From positions 930,001-994,000 of the forward strand of contig NZ_AP019829.2 in the NCBI RefSeq assembly GCF_007990545.2: DNA of 64,000 bases, written 5' to 3'. The notes beneath the pieces were generated by a model, which worked only from the letters and a program-made list of their open reading frames with translations, did no database searches and had not been told where the DNA came from. Each line of letters opens with the position of its first letter. Position 1 is the stretch's first letter. The stretch is from Leptotrichia wadei. Its GTDB lineage: Bacteria; Fusobacteriota; Fusobacteriia; Fusobacteriales; Leptotrichiaceae. Shown piece by piece: positions 27,231 to 37,443 of this stretch. A program made the position numbers and the translations under genes.

Positions 27231-28619
27231 ATGTTATTAGAATTAAGGGAACTTCAGAAAAATACAAAAGAGTATTTGGGAAAAGAAATTGAAATTAACG
27301 GATGGGTAAAAAAAATTAGAAGTCAAAAGAACTTTGGGTTTATCGAGTTAAATGATGGAACTTTTTTTACTGGGATTCAAGTTGTGTTTGATGAAGCATT
27401 GGAAAATTTTGAAGAAATTTCTAAACTTACAATTTCAACTTCTGTTAAAGTTACAGGAATTGTGGTAGAATCGTTGGGGAAAGGACAGGATTATGAAATT
27501 AAGGCAACAAAAATTTCTGTTTATCAAAAGGCTGATTCAGATTATCCATTGCAAAATAAAAGACATACATTTGAGTTTTTGAGAACAATTGCACATTTAC
27601 GTCCTAGAACTAATGCTTTTTTTGCAACATTCAGAGTGCGTTCAATCTTGTCTTATGCAATTCATAAATTCTTTCAGGAAAAAAACTTTGTATATGTGCA
27701 AACACCAATAATTACTGGAAGTGATGCGGAAGGTGCTGGAGAAATGTTTAGACTTACAACGCTTGATATAAATAATGTTCCAAGAACTGAAAATGGAAGT
27801 ATTGACTTTAAGCAGGATTTTTTTGGAAAAGAAGCAAATCTTACAGTAAGTGGACAGTTAAATGTTGAAACATTTGCAACAGCATTTAAAAATACTTATA
27901 CTTTTGGACCGACATTCAGGGCTGAAAAATCTAATACTCCAAAACATGCGGCAGAATTTTGGATGATGGAGCCTGAAATTGCATTTGCTGATTTGGATGT
28001 AAATATGGATATTATTGAAGAAATGATAAAATATATTGTAAATTATGTGAGAGAAAATGCTAAGGAAGAAATGGAATTTTTCAATAAATTTGTAGATAAA
28101 GATCTATTTGCTAGATTGGATACTTTGGTAAATAATAAATTTGATAGAATTACTTATACAGAAGCAATTGAAATTTTGAAAAATGCAAAAAAAGACTTTG
28201 AATATGAAGTTGAATGGGGAATTGATTTACAAACTGAGCATGAAAGATATTTGGCTGAAGAGCATTTTAAAAAACCAGTATTTGTAACTGATTATCCTAA
28301 AGATATAAAAGCATTTTATATGAAATTAAATGAAGATGGTAAAACAGTAAGAGCGGTTGACTTATTGGCACCTGGAATTGGAGAAATTGTAGGTGGAAGT
28401 CAAAGGGAAGATGATTATGATACCCTTTTAGGAAAAATTCGTGAAATGGGATTAAAGGAGGAAGATTACTGGTGGTATCTTGACTTAAGAAAATATGGAA
28501 GTGTGCCGCATTCAGGATTTGGTCTTGGATTTGACAGAATGCTTATGTATATTACAGGGATGACAAATATCAGAGATGTAATTCCGTTCCCAAGAACGAC
28601 TAAAAATTTAGAGTTCTAA
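27231..28619 (+). CDS. asnS: Asparaginyl-tRNA synthetase
   Basis: The 462-residue class IIb synthetase has an N-terminal OB-fold anticodon-binding domain ([23 protein letters not shown]). Motif 2 is [21 protein letters not shown] and motif 3 is [23 protein letters not shown] and the short insertion pattern distinguish AsnRS from AspRS. It charges tRNA-Asn. It heads a plus-strand series continuing to topA. Confidence 0.96.
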   Translation: MLLELRELQKNTKEYLGKEIEINGWVKKIRSQKNFGFIELNDGTFFTGIQVVFDEALENFEEISKLTISTSVKVTGIVVESLGKGQDYEIKATKISVYQKADSDYPLQNKRHTFEFLRTIAHLRPRTNAFFATFRVRSILSYAIHKFFQEKNFVYVQTPIITGSDAEGAGEMFRLTTLDINNVPRTENGSIDFKQDFFGKEANLTVSGQLNVETFATAFKNTYTFGPTFRAEKSNTPKHAAEFWMMEPEIAFADLDVNMDIIEEMIKYIVNYVRENAKEEMEFFNKFVDKDLFARLDTLVNNKFDRITYTEAIEILKNAKKDFEYEVEWGIDLQTEHERYLAEEHFKKPVFVTDYPKDIKAFYMKLNEDGKTVRAVDLLAPGIGEIVGGSQREDDYDTLLGKIREMGLKEEDYWWYLDLRKYGSVPHSGFGLGFDRMLMYITGMTNIRDVIPFPRTTKNLEF

Positions 28620-28637
28620 TTATTTAGGAGGAACAAA

Positions 28638-29315
28638 ATGGGAAAAACAAAAAGAGTGATGATGATGGTGGCTATTCTTTTTACTTTTGCAACAGTTGTA
28701 AAGGGAAATTACTATATTGCAGAAAATACAGAAACTGAAGGTGGAGATGCTACAACTGTAAATGAAGAAGAAAGTATTGTCCCGCCGACAACTAAGGCTG
28801 ATGAAACTACAAAAAAAGCATTTAAGCCGCCAAAGGAAGAGGCAGTAAAGCCAAAGGAAAGAGATACTGGAACAATGCCTGCAACACAGACTGAAGATGT
28901 ATCTACAGAAGCAAAGTATAATTCATATACAAATTATGAAAATGCGACACTTGCTAAAAAAAGTTCATCGGCTACATTTAGAATGGCTCAGCTGTATTTT
29001 AGGGATGGGCTTTATGAAAAGGCTGTAAATCTGGCATTGAAGGATGAAAATCCTGACATTCCTGTTATGTATGTAATTGCGATTGGATCTCGACTTATGG
29101 GAAATAATGACAGATCAATTGACTATTACACTAGAATTTTATCACAAGATGAAAATCAGGCTGAAGCAAAATTAGGAATAGGTATTGCTTATAAATCAAA
29201 AGGGGATTTTTCAAAGGCATTGGGATATTTAAGAGACTATAATTCTACACATTCTGATGATGAAGTAAAAAAGGAAATTACAATATTAAATGAAATATTA
29301 GCTGGTTCAAGATAA
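28638..29315 (+). CDS. Secreted TPR protein
   Basis: The 225-residue protein has a signal peptide (about 1-23, ending VVKG), a low-complexity Thr/Glu/Lys/Pro linker (about 30-95) and TPR-like helices (FRMAQLYFRDGLYEKAVNLAL; AEAKLGIGIAYKSKGDFSKALGYL). It is probably periplasmic or outer-membrane associated and mediates protein contacts. Gaps of 18 bases to asnS and dprA suggest co-transcription. Confidence 0.75.
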   Translation: MGKTKRVMMMVAILFTFATVVKGNYYIAENTETEGGDATTVNEEESIVPPTTKADETTKKAFKPPKEEAVKPKERDTGTMPATQTEDVSTEAKYNSYTNYENATLAKKSSSATFRMAQLYFRDGLYEKAVNLALKDENPDIPVMYVIAIGSRLMGNNDRSIDYYTRILSQDENQAEAKLGIGIAYKSKGDFSKALGYLRDYNSTHSDDEVKKEITILNEILAGSR

Positions 29316-29333
29316 AAAATAGGGGGGATTATT

Positions 29334-30425
29334 GTGGAATGGCTTAGACTAAAGGAATATGGGATGAAAAATAACCATATAAAAAAATTGATGTTGATTT
29401 TTCAAGATTTTGAAGAATTATTTTATGAGGAAAATTTTAAATTGTTTAATGATGAGTTAAAACATCAGCTGGAAGAGTCAATGAAAATTGATATGAAGGA
29501 AAGAATAGAACTTTATGAGCGAAACAAGGTAAGAATAATTAGTGTAAATGATAAGGAATATCCAAAGAAATTAAAAAAAATAAAAGATTATCCAGTATTT
29601 TTGTACTTAAAGGGGAAAAAACTGAAGGATTATGAGAAAATAAAAATTGATAAAGATAAGATTTCAGTGGAAAATAAGCGAAATATAGCGGTTGTAGGTA
29701 CAAGAAGAGCTACAAAATTTGGAAAAACAGCTTGCGAGAAAATTATAAATGAACTTGTAAATTATGATGTGACTTTAATTAGCGGTCTTGCAGAGGGAAT
29801 TGACACAGTTGCCTTAAAAACTGCACTTGATAAGGGAATAGAAGTTGCATCGGTAGTGGGGACAGGGCTGGATATTGTATATCCCTATGACAATCGGGGC
29901 TTGTGGGAAAGGATAGCGGAAACTGGAACTATTATAAGTGAATATCCGTTGGGAACACAACCTACTAGGTGGACTTTTCCAAGAAGAAATCGGATTATTG
30001 CAGGAATGTCAGATGGAATTTTGGTGGCTGAAAGTTTCAAAAAAGGCGGTGCATTAATTACTGCAGAATTGGGATTTAGTATGAACCGTGAAATTTTTGC
30101 TATTCCAGGATTCATAAATTATCCATCTTTTGAAGGTTGTAATGATTTGATTAAAAATAATAAGGCAAAATTAATAACTTGCGGAAATGATATTGCGATT
30201 GAATTTTTGTGGGATATAAAAAAGGAAAAAAGTAAATTACAAAAATTGACAGAGGAAGAGCAGACTGTATTTGAAACGATTACAGAGGAAGTAAGTTTTG
30301 AACAGATATTGCAAAATGTGAAGGAAAAAATTGAGAAAAATAAATTATTCTCAATAATTATGAGTTTAAAAATTAAAGGATTGATTACAGAAACAAATGG
30401 GGCGAAGTATATAAGAATAGTATAA
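29334..30425 (+). CDS. dprA: DNA processing protein DprA
   Basis: The Rossmann-like DprA core is clear: VVGTRRATKFG, ISGLAEGIDTVAL, VGTGLDIVYPYDNR, SEYPLGTQPTRWTFPRRNRI and the GGALITAELG segment. The N-terminus is a helical region and the C-terminus (about 300-363) a winged-helix-like domain. DprA loads RecA on incoming single-stranded DNA. Start is GTG 29334, preceded by AGGGGGG. Length 363 is typical. Confidence 0.95.
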   Translation: MEWLRLKEYGMKNNHIKKLMLIFQDFEELFYEENFKLFNDELKHQLEESMKIDMKERIELYERNKVRIISVNDKEYPKKLKKIKDYPVFLYLKGKKLKDYEKIKIDKDKISVENKRNIAVVGTRRATKFGKTACEKIINELVNYDVTLISGLAEGIDTVALKTALDKGIEVASVVGTGLDIVYPYDNRGLWERIAETGTIISEYPLGTQPTRWTFPRRNRIIAGMSDGILVAESFKKGGALITAELGFSMNREIFAIPGFINYPSFEGCNDLIKNNKAKLITCGNDIAIEFLWDIKKEKSKLQKLTEEEQTVFETITEEVSFEQILQNVKEKIEKNKLFSIIMSLKIKGLITETNGAKYIRIV

Positions 30426-30465
30426 TTAAAGTGAGAAAATATGAGAAATTTAGGGAAGGAATAAT

Positions 30466-31173
30466 ATGGCAATAAAGTATTCAAAAAATGAAATTTTAGA
30501 AATGATAGAGAATGCAAAATTTGATATTAGAAGTTTTTATAAACAAGATTTTGTAAACTATGCAGGGAAAACAAAAGATTCAAGAGAATATTACACAGAA
30601 ATTATTGCAGAATGGTTATTGAGTCACGTTGACTTATTTAATAAGATAAAGCTAATAAATAGAGAAGGAAGTTATAGAATAGAGAGCCATGATGGAAAAA
30701 TTATAAATCAAGAGTCAAATCGTGCAGAAGAAAAAATTGCTATGAAATTATTTGATTATTCGCAAAATAAGGGAGAAATTTTTGATAAAATTGGGAAAAT
30801 TATAGATTATCAGACACCTTTAAAAAATATACAAACAGATGATGCTGGTAAAATAGATTTGCTTGCTTATAATGAAGACACTGACACTTTAAGAATTTTA
30901 GAATTAAAAAAATCAGATAGTAAAGAAACTATGTTAAAATGCCTGTTGGAAGTTTATACCTATTTAAAAATTGTAAATAAAGATAAACTTTTAAAAGATT
31001 TTGGATTACCAAAAAATACGATAGTTAAAGCCTCTCCACTTGTATTTTTTGAAGGGATGCAGTATATGGAAATGCAGGAAGACAGGAAAAATTTAAAAAA
31101 ATTAATGGAAAAAATGGAAATAGAACCAGTCTATTTAATTGAAGAAAATGGAAAATATAAAGTGAAATTATAA
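30466..31173 (+). CDS. Putative PD-(D/E)XK nuclease-like protein
   Basis: The 235-residue protein has an early conserved-looking glutamate (EEKIAMKLFDYSQ), then GKIDLLAYN and LRILELKKS, fitting E...D-(x)n-ExK of the restriction-endonuclease fold. The exact family is not recognised. It lies between dprA and topA with small gaps (40 and 70 bases), so it is expressed with DNA-metabolism genes. The AGGGAAGGA before ATG 30466 is a good ribosome site. The nuclease role is inferred from a short motif only. Confidence 0.6.
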   Translation: MAIKYSKNEILEMIENAKFDIRSFYKQDFVNYAGKTKDSREYYTEIIAEWLLSHVDLFNKIKLINREGSYRIESHDGKIINQESNRAEEKIAMKLFDYSQNKGEIFDKIGKIIDYQTPLKNIQTDDAGKIDLLAYNEDTDTLRILELKKSDSKETMLKCLLEVYTYLKIVNKDKLLKDFGLPKNTIVKASPLVFFEGMQYMEMQEDRKNLKKLMEKMEIEPVYLIEENGKYKVKL

Positions 31174-31243
31174 GAATTTAGAAAATAATTTTAAAAATAA
31201 AAAAATATTTATAAATAGAGAAAGAAATAAGGAGAAAATAGAG

Positions 31244-33622
31244 TTGGCTAGAAAGTTAGTTATTGTTGAGTCACCATCAAAGGCAAAGACCATTGAAAAA
31301 ATACTTGGAAGAAATTATGAGGTTGTTGCATCTTACGGGCATGTGATTGATTTGCCAAAAACTAAAATCGGAATAGATGTGGAAAATAATTTTGAGCCGC
31401 AGTATAAGGTTATAAAGGGGAAAGGTGAGATTTTAAAAAAATTAAAGGAAAAGGCAAAAAAGGCAAGTAATATTTACCTGGCTTCGGATCAGGACAGGGA
31501 AGGGGAAGCTATTGCCTGGCACATTTCAAATTATATTAAGCAGCCTGATAAAACTAGGAGAATTGAATTTAACGAGATAACTAAGACAGCTGTAAATAAT
31601 GCAATTAAAAGTCCGAGGGATATTAATGATAATCTTGTGAATGCACAGCAGGCTAGAAGATTGCTAGATAGGATAGTTGGTTATAAAATAAGTCCACTTT
31701 TATGGAAGATAATTAATCGTAATGCAAGTGCTGGACGGGTTCAGTCGGTTGCGTTAAAGTTGATTTGCGACCTGGAAGATGAAATAAATGCGTTTGTTCC
31801 GCAAAAATATTGGGAAGTCAGTACATTAATTGAAAAAGATATTAACCTTAATTTAGTAAAAATTGCAGATGAGAAAGTGAATAAAATATTTGATGAAAAA
31901 GTTATAAAAAAACTAAAAAAAGACTTGAAAAATGAATCGTTGACACTTGAAAAAATAGAAATTAAGAAAAAATCTCAAAAACCGCCACTTGTATTTAAAA
32001 CGAGTACGTTACAGCAGCTTGCTTCATCATATCTTGGATATGGCGCAAGTAAAACTATGAGAATTGCGCAGCAGCTTTATGAAGGGCTTGAGATTGATGG
32101 GGGAAATAAAGGGCTTATAACTTATATGAGAACAGATTCAACAAGAATTTCCATTGATGCGATAAATATGGCAAAGGATTACATAATTCAAAATTACGGG
32201 GAGAAATATGTGGGGAAATATGTCGTAAAAAATTCAAAGTCAAATGTTCAAGATGCACATGAAGGAATTCGTCCATCTGACATTAACTTGGTTCCTGATA
32301 ATATAAAGGGATATTTGACAAATGAGCAGTATAAGTTGTATAAATTAATTTGGGATAGGTTTTTAGTTTCACAGTTTGCAGCGATGCAGTATGAGCAAAT
32401 GCAAATTAATGCTACGAATAAAGATTATCATTTTAGGGGAACGATTAATAAGGTTATTTTTGATGGATATTACAAAATTTTTAAAGATGAAGATGAAATT
32501 AAAACTGGAGATTTTCCAGAATTAAAAGAAGGAAGTGTTCATCCAATTGAAAAATTAAATGTTGAAGAAGGAATTACAAAGCCGCCAACAAGATTCTCAG
32601 AAGCAACTCTTGTAAAAAAGTTAGAATCTGAAGGAATTGGACGTCCATCAACTTATGCTTCGATTGTCGAAACTTTGAAAACAAGGGAATATGTGGAAAT
32701 TATTGAAAAACGTTTTTTTCCAACATATTTGGGATATGAAGTAAAAGATGAACTTGTGAAAAATTTTAAAGACATTATGAATGTGAAATTTACAGCGAAT
32801 ATGGAAAAAGAACTGGATAAAGTTGAAGAAGGGACTGTTGAGTGGGTTCAGCTTTTGAGAGATTTTTATAGTTCATTGGAAAAGGATATTGTTAAGTTTG
32901 AAAAAGAAATTGATGAAATAAAAAAACGAAGAGTTGTGGCAGATGTAATGGATTCTGAAGGGAATCCAATGATTTTAAAAACTGGGTTGTATGGAAAATA
33001 TTTGATTAGTGAAGCAAATGAGAAGGAAAAAATTTCATTAAAGGGAATTCCTGTGTCGCCTGAAGAAATCAAAAAGGGAGAAATTTTTGTAAAGGAAGCA
33101 GTTGAAAAACTTCAAAATAACAAAAAGGGAATTCCGACTGATTATACTGATGAAAATGGAGTTAAATATGTATTGAAAGTTGGAAGATATGGAGAATATC
33201 TTGAAAGCGAAAATTATGAAACAGATGAAAAACGAATGTCGTTGCCGCTGGAATTGAAGCAAAAATATAGAAAAGGTTCTGTAATAGAACTAGATGGTGT
33301 TTTGCAAATAAATGAGGAAATGAAACGGCTTTACGAAATTGATAAAAAATTAATAGAAGAAGCTGGAGTTTGTGAATTTTGTGGAAGACCTTATGAAATA
33401 AAAGTTGGAAGATATGGGAAATTCCTTGCTTGTACTGGTTATCCAGAATGTAAGACAATAAAAAATATAAAAACTGGAAAAGTGACGAAAGTAACTGAAA
33501 AGGAAGAAAAAGCAAAAACTAAAAAAACTGCTAAAAAATCAACTTCCAAAGTAAAATCGTCTACTGCAAAAAAGAAAAAAACAGCAACAGCTAAAAAGAA
33601 GAAAACAACTAAAAAATCGTAA
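31244..33622 (+). CDS. topA: DNA topoisomerase I
   Basis: The 792-residue type IA topoisomerase has the TOPRIM domain (VIVESPSKAKTIEK; SDQDREGEAIAWH), catalytic Tyr294 in YMRTDSTRIS and the core ending near 560. There is one C4 zinc ribbon, CEFCGRPYE...CTGYPEC, and two zinc-less repeats before it. The tail is extremely Lys-rich (about 755-792), probably for DNA contact. Start is TTG 31244 with AAGGAG upstream; no ATG fits. It relaxes negative supercoils. Confidence 0.96.
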   Translation: MARKLVIVESPSKAKTIEKILGRNYEVVASYGHVIDLPKTKIGIDVENNFEPQYKVIKGKGEILKKLKEKAKKASNIYLASDQDREGEAIAWHISNYIKQPDKTRRIEFNEITKTAVNNAIKSPRDINDNLVNAQQARRLLDRIVGYKISPLLWKIINRNASAGRVQSVALKLICDLEDEINAFVPQKYWEVSTLIEKDINLNLVKIADEKVNKIFDEKVIKKLKKDLKNESLTLEKIEIKKKSQKPPLVFKTSTLQQLASSYLGYGASKTMRIAQQLYEGLEIDGGNKGLITYMRTDSTRISIDAINMAKDYIIQNYGEKYVGKYVVKNSKSNVQDAHEGIRPSDINLVPDNIKGYLTNEQYKLYKLIWDRFLVSQFAAMQYEQMQINATNKDYHFRGTINKVIFDGYYKIFKDEDEIKTGDFPELKEGSVHPIEKLNVEEGITKPPTRFSEATLVKKLESEGIGRPSTYASIVETLKTREYVEIIEKRFFPTYLGYEVKDELVKNFKDIMNVKFTANMEKELDKVEEGTVEWVQLLRDFYSSLEKDIVKFEKEIDEIKKRRVVADVMDSEGNPMILKTGLYGKYLISEANEKEKISLKGIPVSPEEIKKGEIFVKEAVEKLQNNKKGIPTDYTDENGVKYVLKVGRYGEYLESENYETDEKRMSLPLELKQKYRKGSVIELDGVLQINEEMKRLYEIDKKLIEEAGVCEFCGRPYEIKVGRYGKFLACTGYPECKTIKNIKTGKVTKVTEKEEKAKTKKTAKKSTSKVKSSTAKKKKTATAKKKKTTKKS

Positions 33623-33640
33623 AGATAAGAAGGTAAAAAT

Positions 33641-34234
33641 ATGAAGAAAAATGGAATGGATAAGTTATTTGACAAATATATGAAGAAAATTCAGTCTGGA
33701 GATACAAAGGCTATGAATGAAATTGCCCTTATTTTTCAAAATAACTATGAAGATGAAAATGCAGAAAAATGGTTTTTGAAGGCTATTGAAGCTGGAGATT
33801 ATTCGTATGCCAATAATTTAGGATATTTATATGCCAGTCGTCATGATTTTGAAAATGCAGAAAAGTATTATCAGATTGCAATTAAAAATAATGATTATGA
33901 TGCTTTAAATAATTTAGCAATTTTGTGTGAGCAATATGGAAAAATTGAAGAGGCGGAAAAATATTATTTAGAGTCAGTTGAGAAAAATTGTGAAGGTGCA
34001 GAAAAAAATTTACTTATGTTTTATGATAGTACTAATCAAACTGAAAAAGCAAAAGATCTTTATTTACATTTAGCTTGGAAAAATGATATTGATGCGATGA
34101 ATCGGTTAGGAATGATTTTTGGAAATGAAGGGAATTTTAAGGAATCTGAAAAATGGTTTTTAAAGGCTGCAGCATTGGGAGATGAACATGCCAAGAATAA
34201 TTTAAAAATATTAAAAGAAAACGTAAAAAAGTAA
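33641..34234 (+). CDS. TPR/Sel1 repeat protein
   Basis: The 197-residue protein has about five Sel1/TPR-like repeats of 34-36 residues, with recurring A-EKWFLKAIEAGD-Y-A-NNLGYLY pattern. There is no signal peptide, so it is cytosolic. It follows topA by 18 bases. No catalytic residues are visible; a scaffold role is usual for such repeats. Confidence 0.8.
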   Translation: MKKNGMDKLFDKYMKKIQSGDTKAMNEIALIFQNNYEDENAEKWFLKAIEAGDYSYANNLGYLYASRHDFENAEKYYQIAIKNNDYDALNNLAILCEQYGKIEEAEKYYLESVEKNCEGAEKNLLMFYDSTNQTEKAKDLYLHLAWKNDIDAMNRLGMIFGNEGNFKESEKWFLKAAALGDEHAKNNLKILKENVKK

Positions 34235-34918
34235 AATAATTTTTATGTTCATAAATAAGTTTTCGTTTTATAAAAATTATGGCGAAAGAAATACATTCGT
34301 ATTTAGTTATTTTTCCTTTAACGAAATTTTGCTTATTTAATGTTTTCCAAATTTGAGAACTTAAATATAATAATCTTTATAATTTAATGTAGAATGTCGT
34401 GATTTTTTTTGGAATGAAAACAACTAAACACATTTATGTGTTTCTTTCCCTATAACCTTTATAGCAAATATGTTTTATGGAGTTGTTCTATAATTTTTAT
34501 TTGTGAAAGTGAGTGTTAGCGAATTTCGTTTTCGTAGTAATTCAAGTTTATCCAAATAATGAATGTTTAGACTACTTTCCCAAATAAAATTTGGGAATAT
34601 TTCAAAAAAATGCTTAGACGAGCCAGGGATAGTGCATAGTACTTTCGCTATTCGTCATTATTTAAATATGTTAAAATAACTGTTATTGCGAAATAAAGGG
34701 AAATGACGATTGATTTCCCTTGCTTTATAAAAAGAAAAAACATAAAATTATGAAAAACATTTATTAATAATAAGCAGTTTTTCAAAATTTGAATAAAAAT
34801 TCCTTATATGAATACTTAATGATTAAATTTAATTAAAGGATATTTTATAGTTACACAGGTTGTAAACAGTACAATCTTGTAAAAAAGGCTTTAATTCCAT
34901 AAATTTTCTGATTTCTAC
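34235..34918. other. Long non-coding region with several hairpins
   Basis: Between the TPR gene and ktrA there are 914 bases with no credible ORF. This left part contains stems: ACACA/TGTGT near 34428-34441, TTCCCAAAT/ATTTGGGAA near 34577-34597, GACGA...TCGTC with inner GATAG/CTAT near 34617-34657, and GGGAAAT/ATTTCCC near 34698-34720. The 34500-34730 part is less AT-rich than its flanks. I recognise no RNA family (not tmRNA, SRP, 6S or RNase P). It may be a structured RNA or decayed mobile DNA. Confidence 0.4.
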
Positions 34919-34990
34919 TATTTAAATGGGAAATAGTATTAATCCTTTTTTTATACTATTCTCCATTTAAAAAGTGAAAATTATATTTTG
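34919..34990. repeat. Two facing ends of the ~120 bp repeat family
   Basis: A right end (TTTAAATGGGAAATAGTAT, 34921-34939) is followed 13 bases later by a left end (ATACTATTCTCCATTTAAAA from 34953). The bases after that left end (AAAATTATATTTT...TTATTTGAAAAT) also match copy 1 at 10414. Both copies appear incomplete. The remainder to 35148 is AT-rich with nothing recognised. Confidence 0.5.
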
Positions 34991-35148
34991 ATTATTTGAA
35001 AATAATACTAAATTTGTAAAAAAATAAAAATCCATTATTTGATTACTAAAAGTATATGACATTTATGTTAGTAGAATTGTTTTTTATTTATGAAATATCC
35101 TTTTAATAAAAATTCAAAATTTAAATTTTTTGTTTAAAAAGAAAAGTA

Positions 35149-35820
35149 TTAATTATCCAGATACTCCTTATTAAACTGTATCATTTTTTCAACATTTACA
35201 ACAACTAAAAGCATGTCATTTTCTAAAATTTTTTCGTCTGGTGAAAGTGATATTCTAAGTTCTTCACCTTTTCTTTTTATCCCTATTACGTTCATTTCAT
35301 ATTTTTTTCTCAAACCTAACTCAACAAGACTTTTTCCTATAATTTTTTTTGGCGCTTTAAATTCAAAAATCCTATATTTTTCAGAAAATTTCAAATGCTC
35401 TGTCACATCTGGTTTTAAAAATTCAAAAGCCAATTCTCTTCCAACACTTTCATCAGGAAATACAACTTTTCTTGCTCCAATTTTTTCTAAAATTTTTCCT
35501 TCAATTTTTGTAATAGCTTTACAAATAATTGTTTTTATTCCCAGCTCCTTTAACATAACTGTAACTAATGCGCTTGTTTGCAAACTTCCTTCAATGCAAA
35601 TAAAAGCCACTTCAAAATCATCACTGCTCACCACTTTTTTTAGAGAATTTTCTTCTGTTACATCAAAAGAAACCGCTTCTCCAACAATTCCGTCATCTAT
35701 TATCTGCTGTGTAAGTTCTTCATTTTTATCGATTACAAGCACAGTTTCGTTGTGATTATAAAGCGTCTTTGCAATACTTCTTCCAAATTTTCCCGCTCCT
35801 ATAACTAAATATCCTGCCAT
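35149..35820 (-). CDS. ktrA: Potassium uptake regulatory subunit KtrA/TrkA
   Basis: The 223-residue cytosolic protein has an RCK_N Rossmann domain with GAGKFG (8-13) and the acidic residue in VLVIDKNEE, which binds nucleotide. A TrkA_C domain occupies about 140-220. It gates the adjacent KtrB channel-like subunit. The gene is 16 bases downstream of ktrB, in the same operon; AGGAGGAAAAA precedes the ATG. Confidence 0.92.
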   Translation of the reverse strand: MAGYLVIGAGKFGRSIAKTLYNHNETVLVIDKNEELTQQIIDDGIVGEAVSFDVTEENSLKKVVSSDDFEVAFICIEGSLQTSALVTVMLKELGIKTIICKAITKIEGKILEKIGARKVVFPDESVGRELAFEFLKPDVTEHLKFSEKYRIFEFKAPKKIIGKSLVELGLRKKYEMNVIGIKRKGEELRISLSPDEKILENDMLLVVVNVEKMIQFNKEYLDN

Positions 35821-35836
35821 TTTTTCCTCCTAAAAA

Positions 35837-37177
35837 TTATCCTATTAAAATATTTTCCTGTGGATAAGTGTAACGTCCTTTTTTTAAATTTGACTTTGAT
35901 AATGCCAAAGCAATTGTAAGTGGACCAACTCTTCCAACAAACATCGTAACTATAAGTATAAATTTTGAAATGTCCGCAAGGCTTGGAGTCAAATTTCTTG
36001 AAAGTCCGACAGTTCCAAACGCTGAAAACACTTCAAAAACCAAATCCAAAAGATTCTTATTCCTTTCAAATAAAATCAATAAAAATACACAAATTGTCAT
36101 ATAAATAAGTGAAATGAATAGTACAGTTATTGCTTTACTGTATATCCTCCAGCTTACGCTTCTTTTATCATATTCAATTGTATCTTTATTTTTTAATGTC
36201 GCTAAAGTTCCTAAAATTATAAGTCCAATTGTTGTAGTCTTTATTCCGCCACCAGTTGATCCAGGGGAAGCTCCAATAAACATAAGAATAACAAATAATA
36301 GTGAAGTTGACCTCTTTAGACCCAAAATTGAAATTGTATTAAATCCTGCTGTTCTCGTCGTTACACTTTGAAAAAATGATGCTTCCAATTTTTGTCCAAA
36401 AGATAAATTTCCAATTGTACTTTTATTGGAATATTCCAAAATAAACATCGCAATCATTCCTATTATTACTAAGAAAATAGATATTTTAATACTTAATTTA
36501 GTTGTTGAAGTCAATCTTTTTTCTTTTTTCCGCAAAACATTATAACAATTTAAAATCGTTGAAAATCCAATTCCACCCAAAAATATCAGAAGCGGAATCG
36601 TCATATTTATTATAAAACTATTTTTAAATCCGTATAAATTATCTGAAAATAGTGAAAATCCCGCATTACAGAAAGCCGAAACAGAATGAAAGAAAGAATA
36701 ATAAACTGCTTTTAAAAAACCAAATTTTTTTATAAATTCAAAAAATAAAATAACAGTTCCGATAAATTCAATGACAATTACAGACAAAATAACTTTTTTC
36801 ACATATTCTTCGATTTTAAAAGTCGTGTCAATATTTATATCTTCCTGAACGATTTTTTTCGTGTAATACCCAATTTTTTTGGAAATCATAATGATTATAA
36901 CTGAGGTGAATGTTATAACTCCAAGCCCTCCAAGCTGGATTAATACTAAAATCACCATTTGCCCAAAAATATTATAAACGCTGCCTATATCAATACTGGA
37001 AAGCCCTGTCACACAAATAGCTGAAGTTGCTATAAAAAATCCGTCAATCAATTTCACACTTTTACCATACCTCATAGAAATTGGCAAAGACAACAAAATC
37101 CCACCTAAAATTGTAACTACCATAAATGAGAGCAATATTGTCATATATGGCGAAAAAGATTTATTTTTTAAAAACAT
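35837..37177 (-). CDS. ktrB: Potassium uptake membrane subunit KtrB/TrkH
   Basis: A polytopic protein with four pore repeats, each with a filter-like glycine: CVTGLS, FCNAGFS, RTAGFNT and FGTVGLS. The TrkH/KtrB family imports K+. I prefer ATG 37177 (MFLKNKSF) because GGAGG lies 8 bases upstream. The in-frame ATG 37192 overlaps that ribosome site. The product is 446 residues. Confidence 0.92.
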   Translation of the reverse strand: MFLKNKSFSPYMTILLSFMVVTILGGILLSLPISMRYGKSVKLIDGFFIATSAICVTGLSSIDIGSVYNIFGQMVILVLIQLGGLGVITFTSVIIIMISKKIGYYTKKIVQEDINIDTTFKIEEYVKKVILSVIVIEFIGTVILFFEFIKKFGFLKAVYYSFFHSVSAFCNAGFSLFSDNLYGFKNSFIINMTIPLLIFLGGIGFSTILNCYNVLRKKEKRLTSTTKLSIKISIFLVIIGMIAMFILEYSNKSTIGNLSFGQKLEASFFQSVTTRTAGFNTISILGLKRSTSLLFVILMFIGASPGSTGGGIKTTTIGLIILGTLATLKNKDTIEYDKRSVSWRIYSKAITVLFISLIYMTICVFLLILFERNKNLLDLVFEVFSAFGTVGLSRNLTPSLADISKFILIVTMFVGRVGPLTIALALSKSNLKKGRYTYPQENILIG

Positions 37178-37443
37178 TTTATTTTCCTCCATTCATTCAC
37201 TTTTTACTTTTCTAAAATAAATTTATCACATTTATTTTTTTTTGTCAATTATAGGAATGAGTTCCATTATTTTTTTATTCTAAATTATATATTAAAATAT
37301 CCAATCGAGTTGGATTATGAAAATATTAATAGTATTTTTTCAGGAGTGGATACCTATAATGATAAAAATTCTCATATAATTATTTTAATATACTGAACTT
37401 TAAAAGGAATCTATTCAAAAATTTTGTACATCTGTCTTTGAAA

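Noticed and set aside
35213-35755. Plus-strand 180-codon frame inside ktrA
   Set aside because: Entirely antisense to the clear RCK-domain gene; no ribosome site and no recognisable domain.
37316-37385. Short frame starting ATGAAAATATTAATAG downstream of the GntR gene
   Set aside because: About 20 codons, no ribosome site and no recognisable protein; not enough to call a gene or a pseudogene.
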